A DNA stretch of 64,000 nucleotides from Linum tenue (lineage: Eukaryota > Streptophyta > Magnoliopsida > Malpighiales > Linaceae), in the NCBI GenBank assembly GCA_946122785.1, contig CAMGYJ010000006.1, positions 310,001 through 374,000 on the forward strand, written 5' to 3'. The position numbers and the translations under genes were made by a program. The number at the start of each line of letters is the position of its first letter. Positions within the stretch are counted from its first letter, which is position 1. The notes beneath the pieces were generated by a model. That model saw nothing but the letters and a program-made list of their open reading frames with translations, ran no database searches and had not been told where the DNA came from. Below, piece by piece: positions 1 to 14,000 of the stretch.

Positions 1-3000
1 GCCCAAAAATTACGAAAATGCCATCCGAAAATAAATGGGCCCAAATTGGTGCTTAATGGACTTATCATCCGTGGAGAATAGGATCAATAGACTTCATTAT
101 CGGTGGAGAATAGCCTCGGCCTGATTCAATGATCTGTAGCCTCCAGAATCGAAAGAAAATGGCATTTCGGGAAAATCGCCCAAAATATGTGATGGTACCC
201 CTTTGCAATCTACCAAAAATTGACCCGGAATAAATCTGCCCAAATCGGTGCTTAATGGACTTAATCATCATTGATGAATAGTCTCAGGCCGAATCCATGA
301 CATGTAGCCTTCAAAATCCAAAGAAAATGGCCTTTCGACCCCCACAAAATTATGAAAATGCCATCTGATAATAAATTGGCCCAAATCGGTGCTTAATGGA
401 CTTATCATCCGTGGAGAATAGGATCAATAGACTTCATTATCGGTGGAGAATAGCCTCGGCCTGATTTCGTGATCTGTAACCTCCAGAATCGAAAGAAAAT
501 GGCATTTCGGGAAAATCGCCCAAAATCTGTGATGGTACCCCTTTGCAATCTGCCAAAAATTGACCCAGAATAAATCCCCCCAAATCAAAGCTTAATAGAC
601 TTAATCATCGTTGAAGAATAGTCTCAGGCCTAATCCGTGACCTGTAGCCTGCAAAATCCAAAGAAAATGGCCTTTCGACGCACACAAAATTACGAAAATG
701 CTATCCGATAATAAATTGGCCCAAATCGGTGCTTTATGGACTTATCATCCGTGGAGAATAAGATCAATGGACTTCATTATCGCTGGAGAATAGCCTCGGC
801 CTGATTCTGTGATCTATAGCCTCGAGAATCGAAAGAAAATGACATTTCGGGAAAATCACCCAAAATCTGTGATGGTACCCCTTTGCAATCTGCCAAAAAT
901 TGACCCGGAATAAGTCCGCCCAAATCGATGCCTAATGGACTTAATCATCATTGAAGAATAGTCTCAGGGCGAATCCGTGATTTGTAGCCTTCAAAATCCA
1001 AAGAAAATGGCCTTTCGACGCCCAAAAAATTACGAAAATGCCATCCGATAATAAATTGGCCAAAATTGGTGCTTAATAGACTTATCATCCGTTGAGAATA
1101 GGATCAATAGACTTCATTATCGGTGGAGAATAGCCTCGGCCTGATTGCGTGATCTGTAGCCTCCAGAATCGAAAGAAAATGGCATTTCGGGAAAATCGCC
1201 CAAAATCTGTGATGGTACCCCTTTGCAATCTGCCAAAAATTGACCCAAAATAAATTCGTCTAAATCGGTGCTTAGTGGACTTAATCATCGTTGAAGAATA
1301 GTCTCAGGCCGAATCCGTGACCTGTAGCCTTCAAAATCCATAGAAAATGGGCTTTCGACAACGATAAAATTACGAAAATGCCATCAGAAAATAAATGGGC
1401 CCAAATCGGTGCTTAATGGACTTTTCATCCGTTGAGAATAGGATCAATAGACTTCATTATCAGTGGAGAATAGCCTATGCCTGATTCCGTGATCTTAAGC
1501 CTCCAGAATCGAAAGAAAATGGTATTTCATGAAAATCGCCGAAAATCTGTGATGGTACCCCTTTGCAATCTGCCAAAAATTGACACGGAATAAATCCGCC
1601 CAAATCGATGCCTAATGGACTTAATCATCATTGAAGAATAGTCTCAGGCGGAATCCATGACCTGTAGCCTTCAAAATCCAAAGAAAATGACCTTTCGACG
1701 CCCATAAAATTACGAAAATGCCATCCGATAATAAATTGGCCCAAATCGGTGCTTAATGGACTTATCATCCGTGGTGAATAAGATCAATAGACTTCATTAT
1801 CGGTGAAGCATAGCCTCGGCCTGATTCCGTGATATGTAGCCTCCAGAATCGAAAGAAAATGTCATTTCGAGAAAATCACCCAAAATCTGTGATGGTACCC
1901 CTTTGCAATCTGCCAAATATTGACCCGGAATAAATCCGCCAAAATCGGTGCATAATGGACTTAATCATCGTTGAAGAGTAGTCTCAGGCCGAATTCGTGA
2001 CCTGTAGCCTTCAAAATCCAAGGAAAATGACCTTTCGACGCCCATAAAATTACGAAAATGTCATCCGATAATAAATTGGCCCAAATCAGTGCTTAATGGA
2101 CTTATCATCCTTGGAGAATAGGATCAATAGACTTCATTATCGGTGGAGAATAGCCTCGGCCTGATTCCGTGTCTGTAGCCTCCAGAATCGAAAGAAAAAG
2201 GCTTTTCGGGAAAATCGCCCAAAATCTGTGATGGTACCCCTTTGCAATCTGCGAAAAATTGACCAGGAGTAAATCCTCCCAAATCGGTGCTTAATGGACT
2301 TAATCATCGTTGAAGAATAGTCTCATGTCGAATCCATGACATGTAGCCTTCAAAATCCAAAGAAAATGGCCTTTCGACACCCACAAAATTACGAAAATGC
2401 CATCTGATAATAAATTGGCCCAAATCGGTTCTTAATGGACTTATCATCCGTGGAGAATAGGATCAATAGACTTCATTATCGGTGGAGAATAGCCTCGGCC
2501 TGATTCAATGATCTGTAGCCTCCAGAATCGAAAGAAAATGGCATTTCGGGAAAATCGCCCAAAATCTGTGATGGTACCCCTTTGCAATCTACCAAAAATT
2601 GACCCGGAATAAATCCGCCCAAATCGGTGCTTAATGGACTTAATCATCATTGAAGAATAGTCTCAGGCCGAATCCATGACCTTTAGCCTTCAAAATAAAA
2701 ATAAAAACGGCTTTTCGACGCACACCAAATTACGAAAATTCCAGCCGAAAATAAATTGGCACAAATCAGTGCTTAATGAACTTATCATCCGTGGAGAATA
2801 GAATCAATGGACTTCATTATCGGTGGAGAATAGCCTCGGCTTGATTCTGTGATCTGTAGCCTTCAGAATCGAAAGAAAATGGCATTTCGGGAAAATCGCC
2901 CAAAATTTGTGATGGTACCCCTTTGCAATCTTCCAAAAATTGATCCGGAATAAATCAGCCCAAATCTGTGCTTAATGGACTTAATCAACGTTAACAATAG

Positions 3001-6000
3001 TCTTAGGCCGAATCCGTGACCTGTAGCCTTCAAAATCCAAAGAAAATGGCCTTTCAAAGCCCACAAAATTTCGACCATGTCATCCGATTATAAATTGGCC
3101 CAAATCGGTGCTTAATGGACTTATCATCTGTGGAGAATAGGATCAATAGACTTCATTATCGGTAGAGAATAGCCTCGGCCTGATTCCGTGATCTGTAGCC
3201 TCCAGAATCGAACGAAAATGTCATTTCGGGAAAATCACCCAAAATCTGTGATGGTACCCATTTGCAATATGCCAAAAATTGACCCGGAATAAATCCCCCC
3301 AAATTAAAGCTTAATTGACTTATTCATCGTTGAAGAATAGTCTCAGGCCGAATCCGTGACCTGTAGCCATCAAAATCCAAAGAAAATGGCCTTTTGACGC
3401 CCACAAAATTACGAAAATGCTATCCAATAATAAATTGACCCAAATCGGTGCTTAATGGACTTATCATCCGTGGAGAATAGGATCAATAGACTTCATTATC
3501 GGTGGAGAATAGCCTCGGCCTGATTCCGTGATCTGTAGCCTCCAGAATCGAAAGAAAATAGCATTTCGGGGAAATCGCCCAAAATGTGTGATGGTACCCC
3601 TTTGCAATCTGCCAAAAATTGACCCGGAAAAAATTCGCCCAAATCGGAGCTTAATGGACTTAATCATCGTTGAAGAATAGCCTCAGGCGGAATCCATGAC
3701 CTGTAGCCTTCAAAATCCAAAGAAAATGGCCTTTCGACGCCCACAAAATTACGAAAATGCCATCCGATAATAAATTTGCCCAAATCGGTGCTTAATGGAC
3801 TTATCATCCGTGGTGAATAGGATCAATAGACTTCATTATCGGTGGAGAATAGCCTCGGCCTGATTCCGTGATCTGTAGCCTCAAGAATCGAAAGAAAATG
3901 TTATTTCGGGAAAATCACCCAAAATCTGTGATGGTACCCCTTTGCAATCTACCAAATATTGACCCGGAATAAATCCGCCAAAATCGGTGCATAATGGACT
4001 TAATCATCGTTGAAGAGTAGTCTCAGGCCGAATCCGTGACCTGTAGCCTTCAAAATACAAAGAAAAAGACCTTTCGACGCCCGTAAAATTACGAAAATGC
4101 CATCCGATAATAAATTGGCCCAAATCAGTGCTTAATGGACTTATCATCCTTGGAGAATAGGATCAATAGACTTCATTATCGGTGGAGAATAGCCTCGACC
4201 TGATTCCGTGATCTGTAGCCTCCAGAATCGAAAGAAAATGGCATTTCGGGAAAATCGCCCAAAATCTGTGATGGTACCCTTTGCAATCTGCCAAAAATTG
4301 ACCAGGAATAAATCCGCCCAAATCGGTGCTTAATGGATTTAATCATCGTTGAAGAATAGTCGCATGTCGAATCCATGACATGTAGCCTTCATAATCCAAA
4401 GAAAATGGCCTTTCGACGCCCACAAAATTACGAAAATGCCATCTGATAATAAATTGGCCCGAATCGGTGCTTAATGGACTTATCATCCGTAGAGAATAGG
4501 ATCAATAGACTTCATTATCGGTGGAGAATAGCCTCGGCCTGATTTCGTGATCTGTAGCCTCCAGAATCGAAAGAAAATGGCATTTCGGGAAAATCGCCCA
4601 AAATCTGTGATGGTACCCCTTTGCAATGTGCCAAAAATTGACCCGGAATAAATCCACCTAAATCGGTGCTTAATCGACTTAATCATCGTTGAAGAATAGT
4701 CTCAGGCCGAATCAGTGACCTGAAGCATTCAAAATAAAATAAAAATGGGCTTTCGACGCCCACAAAATTACGAAAATGCCATCCGAAAATAAATTGGCAC
4801 AAATCGGTGCCTAATGAACTTATCATCCGTGGAGAATAGAATCAATAGACTTCATTATCGGTGGAGAATAGCCTCTGCTTGATTCTGTGATCTGTAGCCT
4901 CCAGAATCGAAAGAAAATGGTATTTCATGAAAATCGCCCAAAATCTGTGATGGTACCCCTTTGCAATCTTCCAAAAATTGACACGGAATAAATCCGCCCA
5001 AATCGATGCCTAATGGACTTAATCATCATTGAAGAATAGTATCATGCGGAATCCATGACATGTAGCCTTCAAAATCCAAAGAAAATGACCTTTCGACGCC
5101 CATAAAATTACGAAAATGCCATCCGATAATAAATTGGCCCAAATTGGTGCTTAATGGACTTATCATCCGTGGTGAATAGGATCAATAGACTTCATTATCG
5201 GTGGAGAATAGCCTCGGCCTGATTCCGTGATCTGTAGCCTCCAGAATCGAAAGAAAATGTCATTTAGGGAAAATCACCCAAAATCTGTGATGGTACCCCT
5301 TTGCAATCTGCCAAATATTGACCCGGAATAAATCCGCCAAAATCGGTGCATAATGGACTTAATCATCGTCGAAGAATAGTCTCAGGCCGAATCCGTGACC
5401 TGTAGCCTTCAAAATCCAAAGAAAATGGCCTTTCAACGCCCACAAAATTACGAAAATGCCATCTGATAATAAATAGGCCCAAATCGATGCTTAATGGACT
5501 TATCATCCGTGGAGAATAGGATCAATAGACTTCATTATCGGTGGAGAATAGCCTCGGCCTGATTCCGAGATCTGTAGCCTCCAGAATCGAAAGAAAAATG
5601 CTTTTCGGGAAAATCGCCCAAAATCTGTGATGGTACCCCTTTGCAATCTGCCAAATATTTGACCCGGAATAAATCCGCCCAAATCGGTGCTTAATTGACT
5701 TTATCATCGTTGAAGAATAGTCTCATGTCAAATCCATGACCTGTAGCCTTCAAAATCAAAAGAAAATGGCCTTTCGACGCCCACAAAATAAGAAAATGCT
5801 ATCCGATAATAATTTGGCCAAAATCGGTGCTTAATGGACTTATCATTCGTGGAGAATAGGATCAATAGACTTCATTATCTATGAAGAATAGCCTCGGTCT
5901 GATTCAATGATCTGTAGCCTCCAGAATCGAAAGAAAATGGCATTTCGGGAAAATCGACCAAATTCTGTGATGGTACCCCTTTGCAATCTACCAAAAATTG

Positions 6001-6637
6001 ACCCGGAATAAATCCGCCCAAATCGGTGTTGAATGGACTTAATCATCATTGAAGAAAAGTCTAAGGCCGAATCCATGACCTGTAGCCTTCAAAATAAAGA
6101 AAAGCCCTTTCGACGCACACAAAATTACGAAAATGCCAGCCGAAAATAAATTCGCAGAAATCGGTGCTTAATGAACTTATCTTCCGTGGAGAATAGAATC
6201 AATGGACTTCATTATCGGTGGAGAATAGCCTCGGCTTGATTCTGTGATCTGTAGCCTCCAGAATCGAAAGAAAATGGCATTTCGGGAAAATCGCCCAAAA
6301 TCTGTGATGGTACCCCTTTGCAATCTGCCAAAAATTGACCCGGAATAAATCCCCCCAAATCAAAGCTTAATTGACTTAATCATCGTTGAAGAATAGTCTC
6401 AGGCCGAATCCGTGACCTGTAGCCTGCAAAATCCAAAGAAAATGGCATTTCGACGCCCACAAAATTACGAAAATGCTATCCGATAATAAATTGGCCCAAA
6501 TCGGTGCTTAATGGACTTATCATCCGTGGAGAATATGATCAATAGACTTCATTATTGGTGGAGAATAGCCTCGGCCTGATTCCGTGATATATAGCCTCCA
6601 GAATCGAAAGAAAATGACATTTCGGGAAAATCACCCA
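1..6637. repeat. 340-bp composite satellite array, left segment
   Basis: Tandem monomers repeat every 340 bp with few length changes. A monomer has three parts. Subunit A (141 bp) starts at GACTTAATCATC. A 31-bp piece follows, starting at GACTTATCATCC and ending GATCAATA. Subunit B (168 bp) starts at GACTTCATTATC. The 31-bp piece duplicates the first part of B, and A and B align with each other except for a ~27-bp stretch found only in B (around GATGGTACCCCTTTGC). The dyad-like monomer therefore arose from a ~170-bp ancestor. No gene is present. Periodic minus-strand frames of 60-70 codons are a by-product of repeat conservation. Copies differ by scattered substitutions, so this segment is moderately aged. 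The window begins inside the array. Confidence 0.97.
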
Positions 6638-7827
6638 GGGGTCGTTTGGATTAGGAATTTTAATTCGAGAGATTTATGAAGGATTTGGGCCCAAATCACT
6701 CAACTAAAAACCCAGGAAATTTTAATGAGGTATTTGAACCAATTTACTCGTTTGGTTAGACATGAGAGATTTTAACCCTAATTGGCTAAAGACTAATGTA
6801 CCCTCATCTCCTTTTTCCTCCTCTCACATCCTGTTCATTGTTCAACCACCGAAGACTGGAAAACTCCACCAGACAAAGAAGCCGACGAACTTGTCATGCT
6901 CACGACCGGTGCCCTTGCCAGACGGCAATCTTGCCGGACTACAATCTCTCCAGGCGGCGATCTCGCCGGCGTCGATATCGCAATTTGGCGGTGGCTATGG
7001 AAGAGGAACCTAGATCTTCCTCATCGATTGCAAAATATCGGAGTTGCAAATCAACCCAGAACCACCAACCACTCTGCTCGTCGATGGGAACGAACAGGAG
7101 AACTGCCCTCTGGGTTCAATTTGGACGATTCATCTACTGACATGGATGGGCACAACCTTCGTCGCTCGTCATCGTCATCCCTTAAGACGATTCATCTGCT
7201 CCCATGGACGGACCCCTCCAATCGCCAGAATCAGATTCAATTACTGGATTCAAGAACCTAGATTTGATGGCTACTGCGATCTGTGCTGCAGAGAAACAAC
7301 CCAAACGACAGGATTGGACGACATCGCGGAGAGTGGGGGAATGGGGAATGGGTTGCGGGAAGAAGAGCGGTTTCTGCAACAATGGGTTCTTGACAACATC
7401 GTCAAGAGGAATGATGAATCACAATGGGTTCTGCAGCAAAGAAAGCTTGATGGCGGCTGGGCTGTGAGATGCCGCCGTCGACTTTAGTGGTCGGGACCAG
7501 CCGCCGCCGGCTCCTAAGATGCGACTGGGCTTTGTGGCCGATGGAGGCGTTCATTGATGTTGAATGGCGGCGTCTACTCTTCGAATTGAAGGGAGAAGGA
7601 AGGCCGAAGGGTAACATTTGGAAATGAAAAAATTAAAACGAGAGATTTCGAAATAGTTGGTGGTCATCAGCTATTTTGAAAACCCACGTTTGAGGGTTTT
7701 TTAAATTCTTAATGTTTAAAATCTCTCACTAATTAATCACTTTCCAAACGAGTAATTTCATTAAAATCTCTCATTGTGAGAGATTGTGCCAAAATCCCTC
7801 ATAAGAAACTCTAATCCAAACGACCCC
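6638..7827. mobile_element. Non-autonomous TIR DNA transposon, PIF/Harbinger-like, inserted in satellite
   Basis: A 1,190-bp insertion interrupts a satellite subunit B. Its ends are perfect 17-bp inverted repeats (GGGGTCGTTTGGATTAG and its complement), and the next ~100 bp on both sides remain related in inverted orientation (for example ACTCGTTTGG near both ends). It is flanked by the 3-bp direct repeat CCA at 6635-6637 and 7828-7830. Removing one CCA plus the element restores the normal satellite text exactly. The 3-bp duplication and GGG-rich TIR suggest PIF/Harbinger, although that superfamily usually targets TWA, so the family call is tentative. The interior (about 6,800-7,620) is clearly more GC-rich than either the ends or the satellite and carries short overlapping frames (147 codons at 7044-7487 is the longest), with no transposase. 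It may be a captured host gene fragment. Confidence 0.85.
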
Positions 7828-10800
7828 CCAAAATCTTTGATGGTACCCCTTTGCAATCTGCCAAAAATTGACCCGGAATAAGTCCGCCCAAATCGACGCC
7901 TAATGGACTTAATCATCATTGAAGAATAGTCTCTGGGCGAATCCGTGACTTCTAGCCTTCAAAATCCAAAGAAAATGGCCTTTCGACGCCCAAAAAATTA
8001 CGAAATTGCCATCCGATAATAAATTGGCCAAAATTGGTGCTTAATGGACTTATCATCCGTTGAGAATAGGATCAATAGACTTCATTATCGGTGGAGAATA
8101 GCCTCGGCCTGATTCCGTGATCTGTAGCCTCCAGAATCGAAAGAAATTGGCATTTCGGGAAAATCGCCCAAAATCTGTGATGGTACCCCTTTGCAATCTG
8201 CCAAAAATTGACCCGGAATAAATCCGTCTAAATCGGTGCTTAATGTACTTAATCATCGTTGAAGAATAGTCTCAGGCCGAATCCGTGACCTGTAGCCTTC
8301 AAAATCCATAGAAAATGGGATTTCGACGCCCATAAAATTACGAAAATGCCATCCGAAAATAAATAGGCCCAAATCGGTGCTTAATGGACTTATCATCCGT
8401 GGAGAATAGGATCAATAGACTTCATTATCGGTGGAGAATAGCCTCGGCCTGATTCAATGATCTGTAGCCTCCAGAATCGAAAGAAAATGGCATTTCGGGA
8501 AAATCGCCCAAAATCTGTGATGCTACCCCTTTGCAATCTGCCAAAAATTGACCAGGAATAAATCCGCCCAAATCGGTGCTTAATGGATTTAATCATCGTT
8601 GAAGAATAGTCTCATGTCGAATACATGACATGTAGCCTTCAAAATCCAAAGAAAATGGCCTTTCGACGCCCACAAAATTACGAAAATGCTATCCGATAAT
8701 AAATTGGTCCGAATCGGTGCTTAATGGACTTATCATCCGTGGAGAATAGGATCAATAGACTTCATTATCGGTGGAGAATAGCCTCGGCCTGATTCCGTGA
8801 TCTGTAGCCTCCAGAATCGAAAGAAAATGGCATTTCGGGAAAATCGCCCAAAATCTGTGATGGTACCCCTTTGCAATCTGCCAAAAATTGACCCGGAATA
8901 AATCCGCCTAAATCGGTGCTTAATGGACTTAATCATCGTTGAAGAATAGTCTCAGGCCGAATCCGTGACCTGTAGCCTTCAAAATAAAATAAAAATGGGC
9001 TTTCGACCCACAAAATTACGATAATGCCATCCGAAAATAAATTGGCACAAATCGGTGCCTAATGAACTTATCATTCGTGGAGAATAGAATCAATAGACTT
9101 CATTAACGGTGGAGAATAGCCTCGGCTTGATTCTGTGATCTGTAGCCTCCAGAATCGAAAGAAAATGGTATTTCATGAAAATCGCCCAAAATCTGTGATG
9201 GTACCCCTTTGCAATCTTCCAAAAATTGACACGGAATAAATCAGCCCAAATCGATGCCTAATGGACTTAATCATCATTGAAGAATAGTCTCAGGCGGAAT
9301 CCATGACCTGTAGCCTTCAAAATCCAAAGAAAATGGCCTTTCGACCCCCACAAAATTATGAAAATGCCATCTGATAATAAATTGGCCCAAATCGGTGCTT
9401 AATGGACTTATCATCCGTGGAGAATAGGATCAATAGACTTCATTATCGGTGGAGAATAGCCTCGGCCTGATTTCGTGATCTGTAACCTCCAGAATCGAAA
9501 GAAAATGGCATTTCGGGAAAATCGCCCAAAATCTGTGATGGTACCCCTTTGCAATCTGCCAAAAATTGACCCAGAATAAATCCCCCCAAATCAAAGCTTA
9601 ATTGACTTAATCATCGTTGAAGAATAGTCTCAGGCCTAATCCGTGACCTGTAGCCTGCAAAATCCAAAGAAAATGGCCTTTCGACGCACACAAAATTACG
9701 AAAATGCTATCCGATAATAAATTGGCCCAAATCGGTGCTTAATGGACTTATCATCCGTGGAGAATAAGATCAATGGACTTCATTATCGGTGGAGAATAGC
9801 CTCGGCCTGATTCTGTGATCTATAGCCTCGAGAATCGAAAGAAAATGACATTTCGGGAAAATCACCCAAAATCTGTGATGGTACCCCTTTGCAATCTGCC
9901 AAAAATTGACCCGGAATAAGTCCGCCCAAATCGATGCCTAATGGACTTAATCATCATTGAAGAATAGTCTCAGGGCGAATCCGTGATTTGTAGCCTTCAA
10001 AATCCAAAGAAAATGGCCTTTCGACGCCCAAAAAATTACGAAAATGCCATCCGATAATAAATTGGCCAAAATTGGTGCTTAATAGACTTATCATCCGTTG
10101 AGAATAGGATCAATAGACTTCATTATCGGTGGAGAATAGCCTCGGCCTGATTTCGTGATCTGTAGCCTCCAGAATCGAAAGAAAATGGCATTTCGGGAAA
10201 ATCGCCCAAAATCTGTGATGGTACCCCTTTGCAATCTGCAAAAAATTGACCCGGAATAAATCCGCCTAAATCGGTGCTTAATGGACTTAATCATTGTTGA
10301 AGAATAGTCTCAGTCCAAATCCGTGACCTGTAGCCTTCAAAATCCATAGAAAATGGGCTTTCGACAACGATAAAATTACGAAAATGCCATCCGTAAATAA
10401 ATGGGCCCAAATCGGTGCTTAATGGACTTTTCATCCGTTGAGAATAGGATCAATAGACTTCATTATCAGTGGAGAATAGCCTATGCCTGATTCCGTGATC
10501 TTAAGCCTCCAGAATCGAAAGAAAATGGTATTTCATGAAAATCGCCGAAAATCTGTGATGGTACCCCTTTGCAATCTGCCAAAAATTGACACGGAATAAG
10601 TCCGCCCAAATCGATGCCTAATGGACTTAATCATCATTGAAGAATAGTCTCAGGCGGAATCCATGACCTGTAGCCTTCAAATCCAAAGAAAATGACCTTT
10701 CGACGCCCAGAAAATTACGAAAATGCCATCCGATAATAAATAGGCCCAAATCGGTGCTTAATGGACTTATCATCCGTGGTGAATAGGATCAATAGACTTC

Positions 10801-11040
10801 ATTATCGGTGAAGAATAGCCTCTGCCTGATTCCGTGATATGTAGCCTCCAGAATCGAAAGAAAATGTCATTTCGGGAAAATCACCCAAAATCTGTGATGG
10901 TACCCCTTTGCATTCGGCCAAATATTGACCCGGAATAAATCCGCCAAAATCGGTGCATAATGGACTTAATCATCGTTGAAGAGTAGTCTCAGGCCGAATC
11001 CGTGACCTGTAGCCTTCAAAATCCAAAGAAAATGACGTTT

Positions 11041-14000
11041 CGACGCACATAAAATTACGAAAATGTCATCCGATAATAAATTGGCCCAAATCAGTGCATA
11101 ATGGACTTATCATCCTTGGAGAATAGGATTAATAGACTTCATTATCGGTGGAGAATAGCCTCGGCCTGATTCCGTGATCTGTAGCCTCCAGAATCGAAAG
11201 AAAAAGGCTTTTCGGGAAAATCGCCCAAAATCTGTGATGGTACCCCTTTGCAATCTGCCAAAAATTAACCAGGACTAAATCCGCCCAAATCGGTGCTTAA
11301 TGGACTTAATCATCGTTGAAGAATAGTCTCATGTCGAATCCATGACATGTAGCCTTCAAAATCCAATGAAAATGGCCTTTCGACGCCCACAAAATTACGA
11401 AAATGCCATCTGATAATAAATTGGCCCAAATCAGTGCTTAATGGACTTATCATCCGTGGAGAATAGGATCAATAGACTTCATTATCGGTGGAGCATAGCC
11501 TCGGCCTGATTCAATGATTTGTAGCCTCCAGAATCGAAAGAAAATGGCATTTCGGGAAAATCGCCCAAAATCTGTGATGGTACCCCTTTGCAATCTACCA
11601 AAAATTGAGCCAGAATAAATCCGCCCAAATCGGTGCTTAATGGACTTAATCATCATTGAAGAATAGTCTCAGGCCGAATCCATGACCTGTAGCCTTCAAA
11701 ATCCAATGAAAATGGCCTTTCGACGCCCACAAAATTACGAAAATGCCATCCGATATTAAATTGGCCCAAATCGGTGCTTAATGGTCTTATCATCCGTGGA
11801 GAATAGGATCAATAGACTTCATTATCGGTGGAGAATAGCCTCGTCCTGATTTTGTGATCTGTAACCTCCAGAATCGAAAGAAAATGGCATTTCGGGAAAA
11901 TCGCCCAAAATCTGTGATGGTACCCCTTTGCAATATGCCAAAAAATGACCCGGAATAAATCCCCCCAAATGAAAGCTTAATTGAATTAATCATCGTTGAA
12001 GAATAGTCTCAGGCCGAATCCATGACTTGAAGCCTGCAAAATCCAAAGAAAATGGCATTTCGACGCCCACAAAATTACGAAAATGCTTTCCGATAATAAA
12101 TTGGCCCAAAACGGTGCTTAATGGACTTATCATCCGTGTAGAATAGGATCAATAGACTTCATTATCGGTGGAGAATAGCCTCGGCCTGATTCCGTGATCT
12201 ATAGCCTCCAGAATCGAAAGAAAATGACATTTCGGGAAAATCACCCAAAATCTGTGATGGTACCCCATTGCAATCTGCCAAAAATTGACCCGGAATAAGT
12301 CCGCCCAAATCGATGCCTAATGGACTTAATCATCATTGAAGAATAGTCTCAGGGCGAATCCGTGACTTGTAGCCTTCAAAATCCAAAGAAAATGGCCGTT
12401 CGACGCCCAAAAAATTATGAAAATGCCATCCGATAATAAATTGGCCAAAATTGGTGCTTAATGGACTTATCATCCGTTGAGAATAGGATCAATAGACTTC
12501 ATTATCTGTGGAGAATAGCCTCGGCATGATTCCGTGATCTGTAGCCTCCAGAATCGAAAGAAAATGGCATTTCGGGAAAATCGCCTAAAATCTGTGATGG
12601 TACCCCTTTGCAATCTGCCAAAAATTGACACGGAATAAATCCACCTAAATCGGTGCTTAATGGACTTAATCATCATTGAAAAATAGTCTCAGACCGAATC
12701 CGTGACCTATAGCCTTCAAAATCCATAGAAAATCGGCTTTCGACGCCCATAAAATTACGAAAATGCCATCCGAAAATAAATGAGACCAAATCGGTGCTTA
12801 ATGGACTTATCTTCCGTGGAGAATAGGATCAATAGACTTCATTATCGGTGGAGAATAGCCTATGCCTGCTTCCGTGATCTTAAGCCTCCAGAATCGAAAG
12901 AAAATGGTATTTCATGAAAATCGCCCAAAATCTGTGATGGTACCCCTTTGCAATCTGCCAAAAATTGACACGAAATAAATCCGCCCAAATCGATGCCTAA
13001 TGGACTTAATCATCATTGAAGAATAGTCTCAGGGCGAATCCGTGACTTGTAGCCTTCAAAATCCAAAGAAAATGGCCTTTCGACGCCCAAAAAATTACGA
13101 AAATGCCATCCGATAATAAATTGGCCAAAATTGGTGCTTAATGGACTTATCATCCGTTGAGAATAGGATCAATAGACTTCATTATCTGTGGAGAATAGCC
13201 TCGGCATGATTCCGTGATCTGTAGCCTCCAGAATCGAAAGAAAATGGCATTTCGGGAAAATCGCCTAAAATCTGTGATGGTACCCCTTTGCAATCTGCCA
13301 AAAATTGACACGGAATAAATCCACCTAAATCGGTGCTTAATGGACTTAATCATCATTGAAAAATAGTCTCAGACCGAATCCGTGACCTATAGCCTTCAAA
13401 ATCCATAGAAAATCGGCTTTCGACGCCCATAAAATTACGAAAATGCCATTCGAAAATAAATGGGACCAAATCGGTGCTTAATGGACTTATCCTCCGTGGA
13501 GAATAGGATCAATAGACTTCATTATCGGTGGAGAATAGCCTATGCCTGCTTCCGTGATCTTAAGCCTCCAGAATCGAAAGAAAATGGTATTTCATGAAAA
13601 TCGCCCAAAATCTGTGATGGTACCCCTTTGCAATCTGCCAAAAATTGACACGGAATAAATCCGCCAAAATCGGTGCATAATCGACTTAATCATCGTTGAA
13701 GAGTAGTCTCAGGCCGAATCCGTGACATGTAGCCTTCAAAATCCAAAGAAAATGACCTTTCGACGCACATAAAATTACGAAAATACCATCTGATAATAAA
13801 TTGGCCCAAATCAGTGCTTAATGGACTTATCATCCTTGGAGAATAGGATTAATAGACTTCATTATCGGTGGAGAATAGCCTCGGCCTGATTCCGTGATCT
13901 GTAGCCTCCAGAATCGAAAGAAAAAGGCTTTTCGGGAAAATCGCCCAAAATCTGTGATGGTACCCCTTTGCAATCTGCCAAAAATTAACCAGGACTAAAT

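Noticed and set aside
7044..7487. 147-codon frame as a transposase or host gene
   Set aside because: It has no recognisable domain or DDE-type motif, overlaps frames of similar length in other phases, and lies inside a non-autonomous element. It is described only as possible captured sequence.
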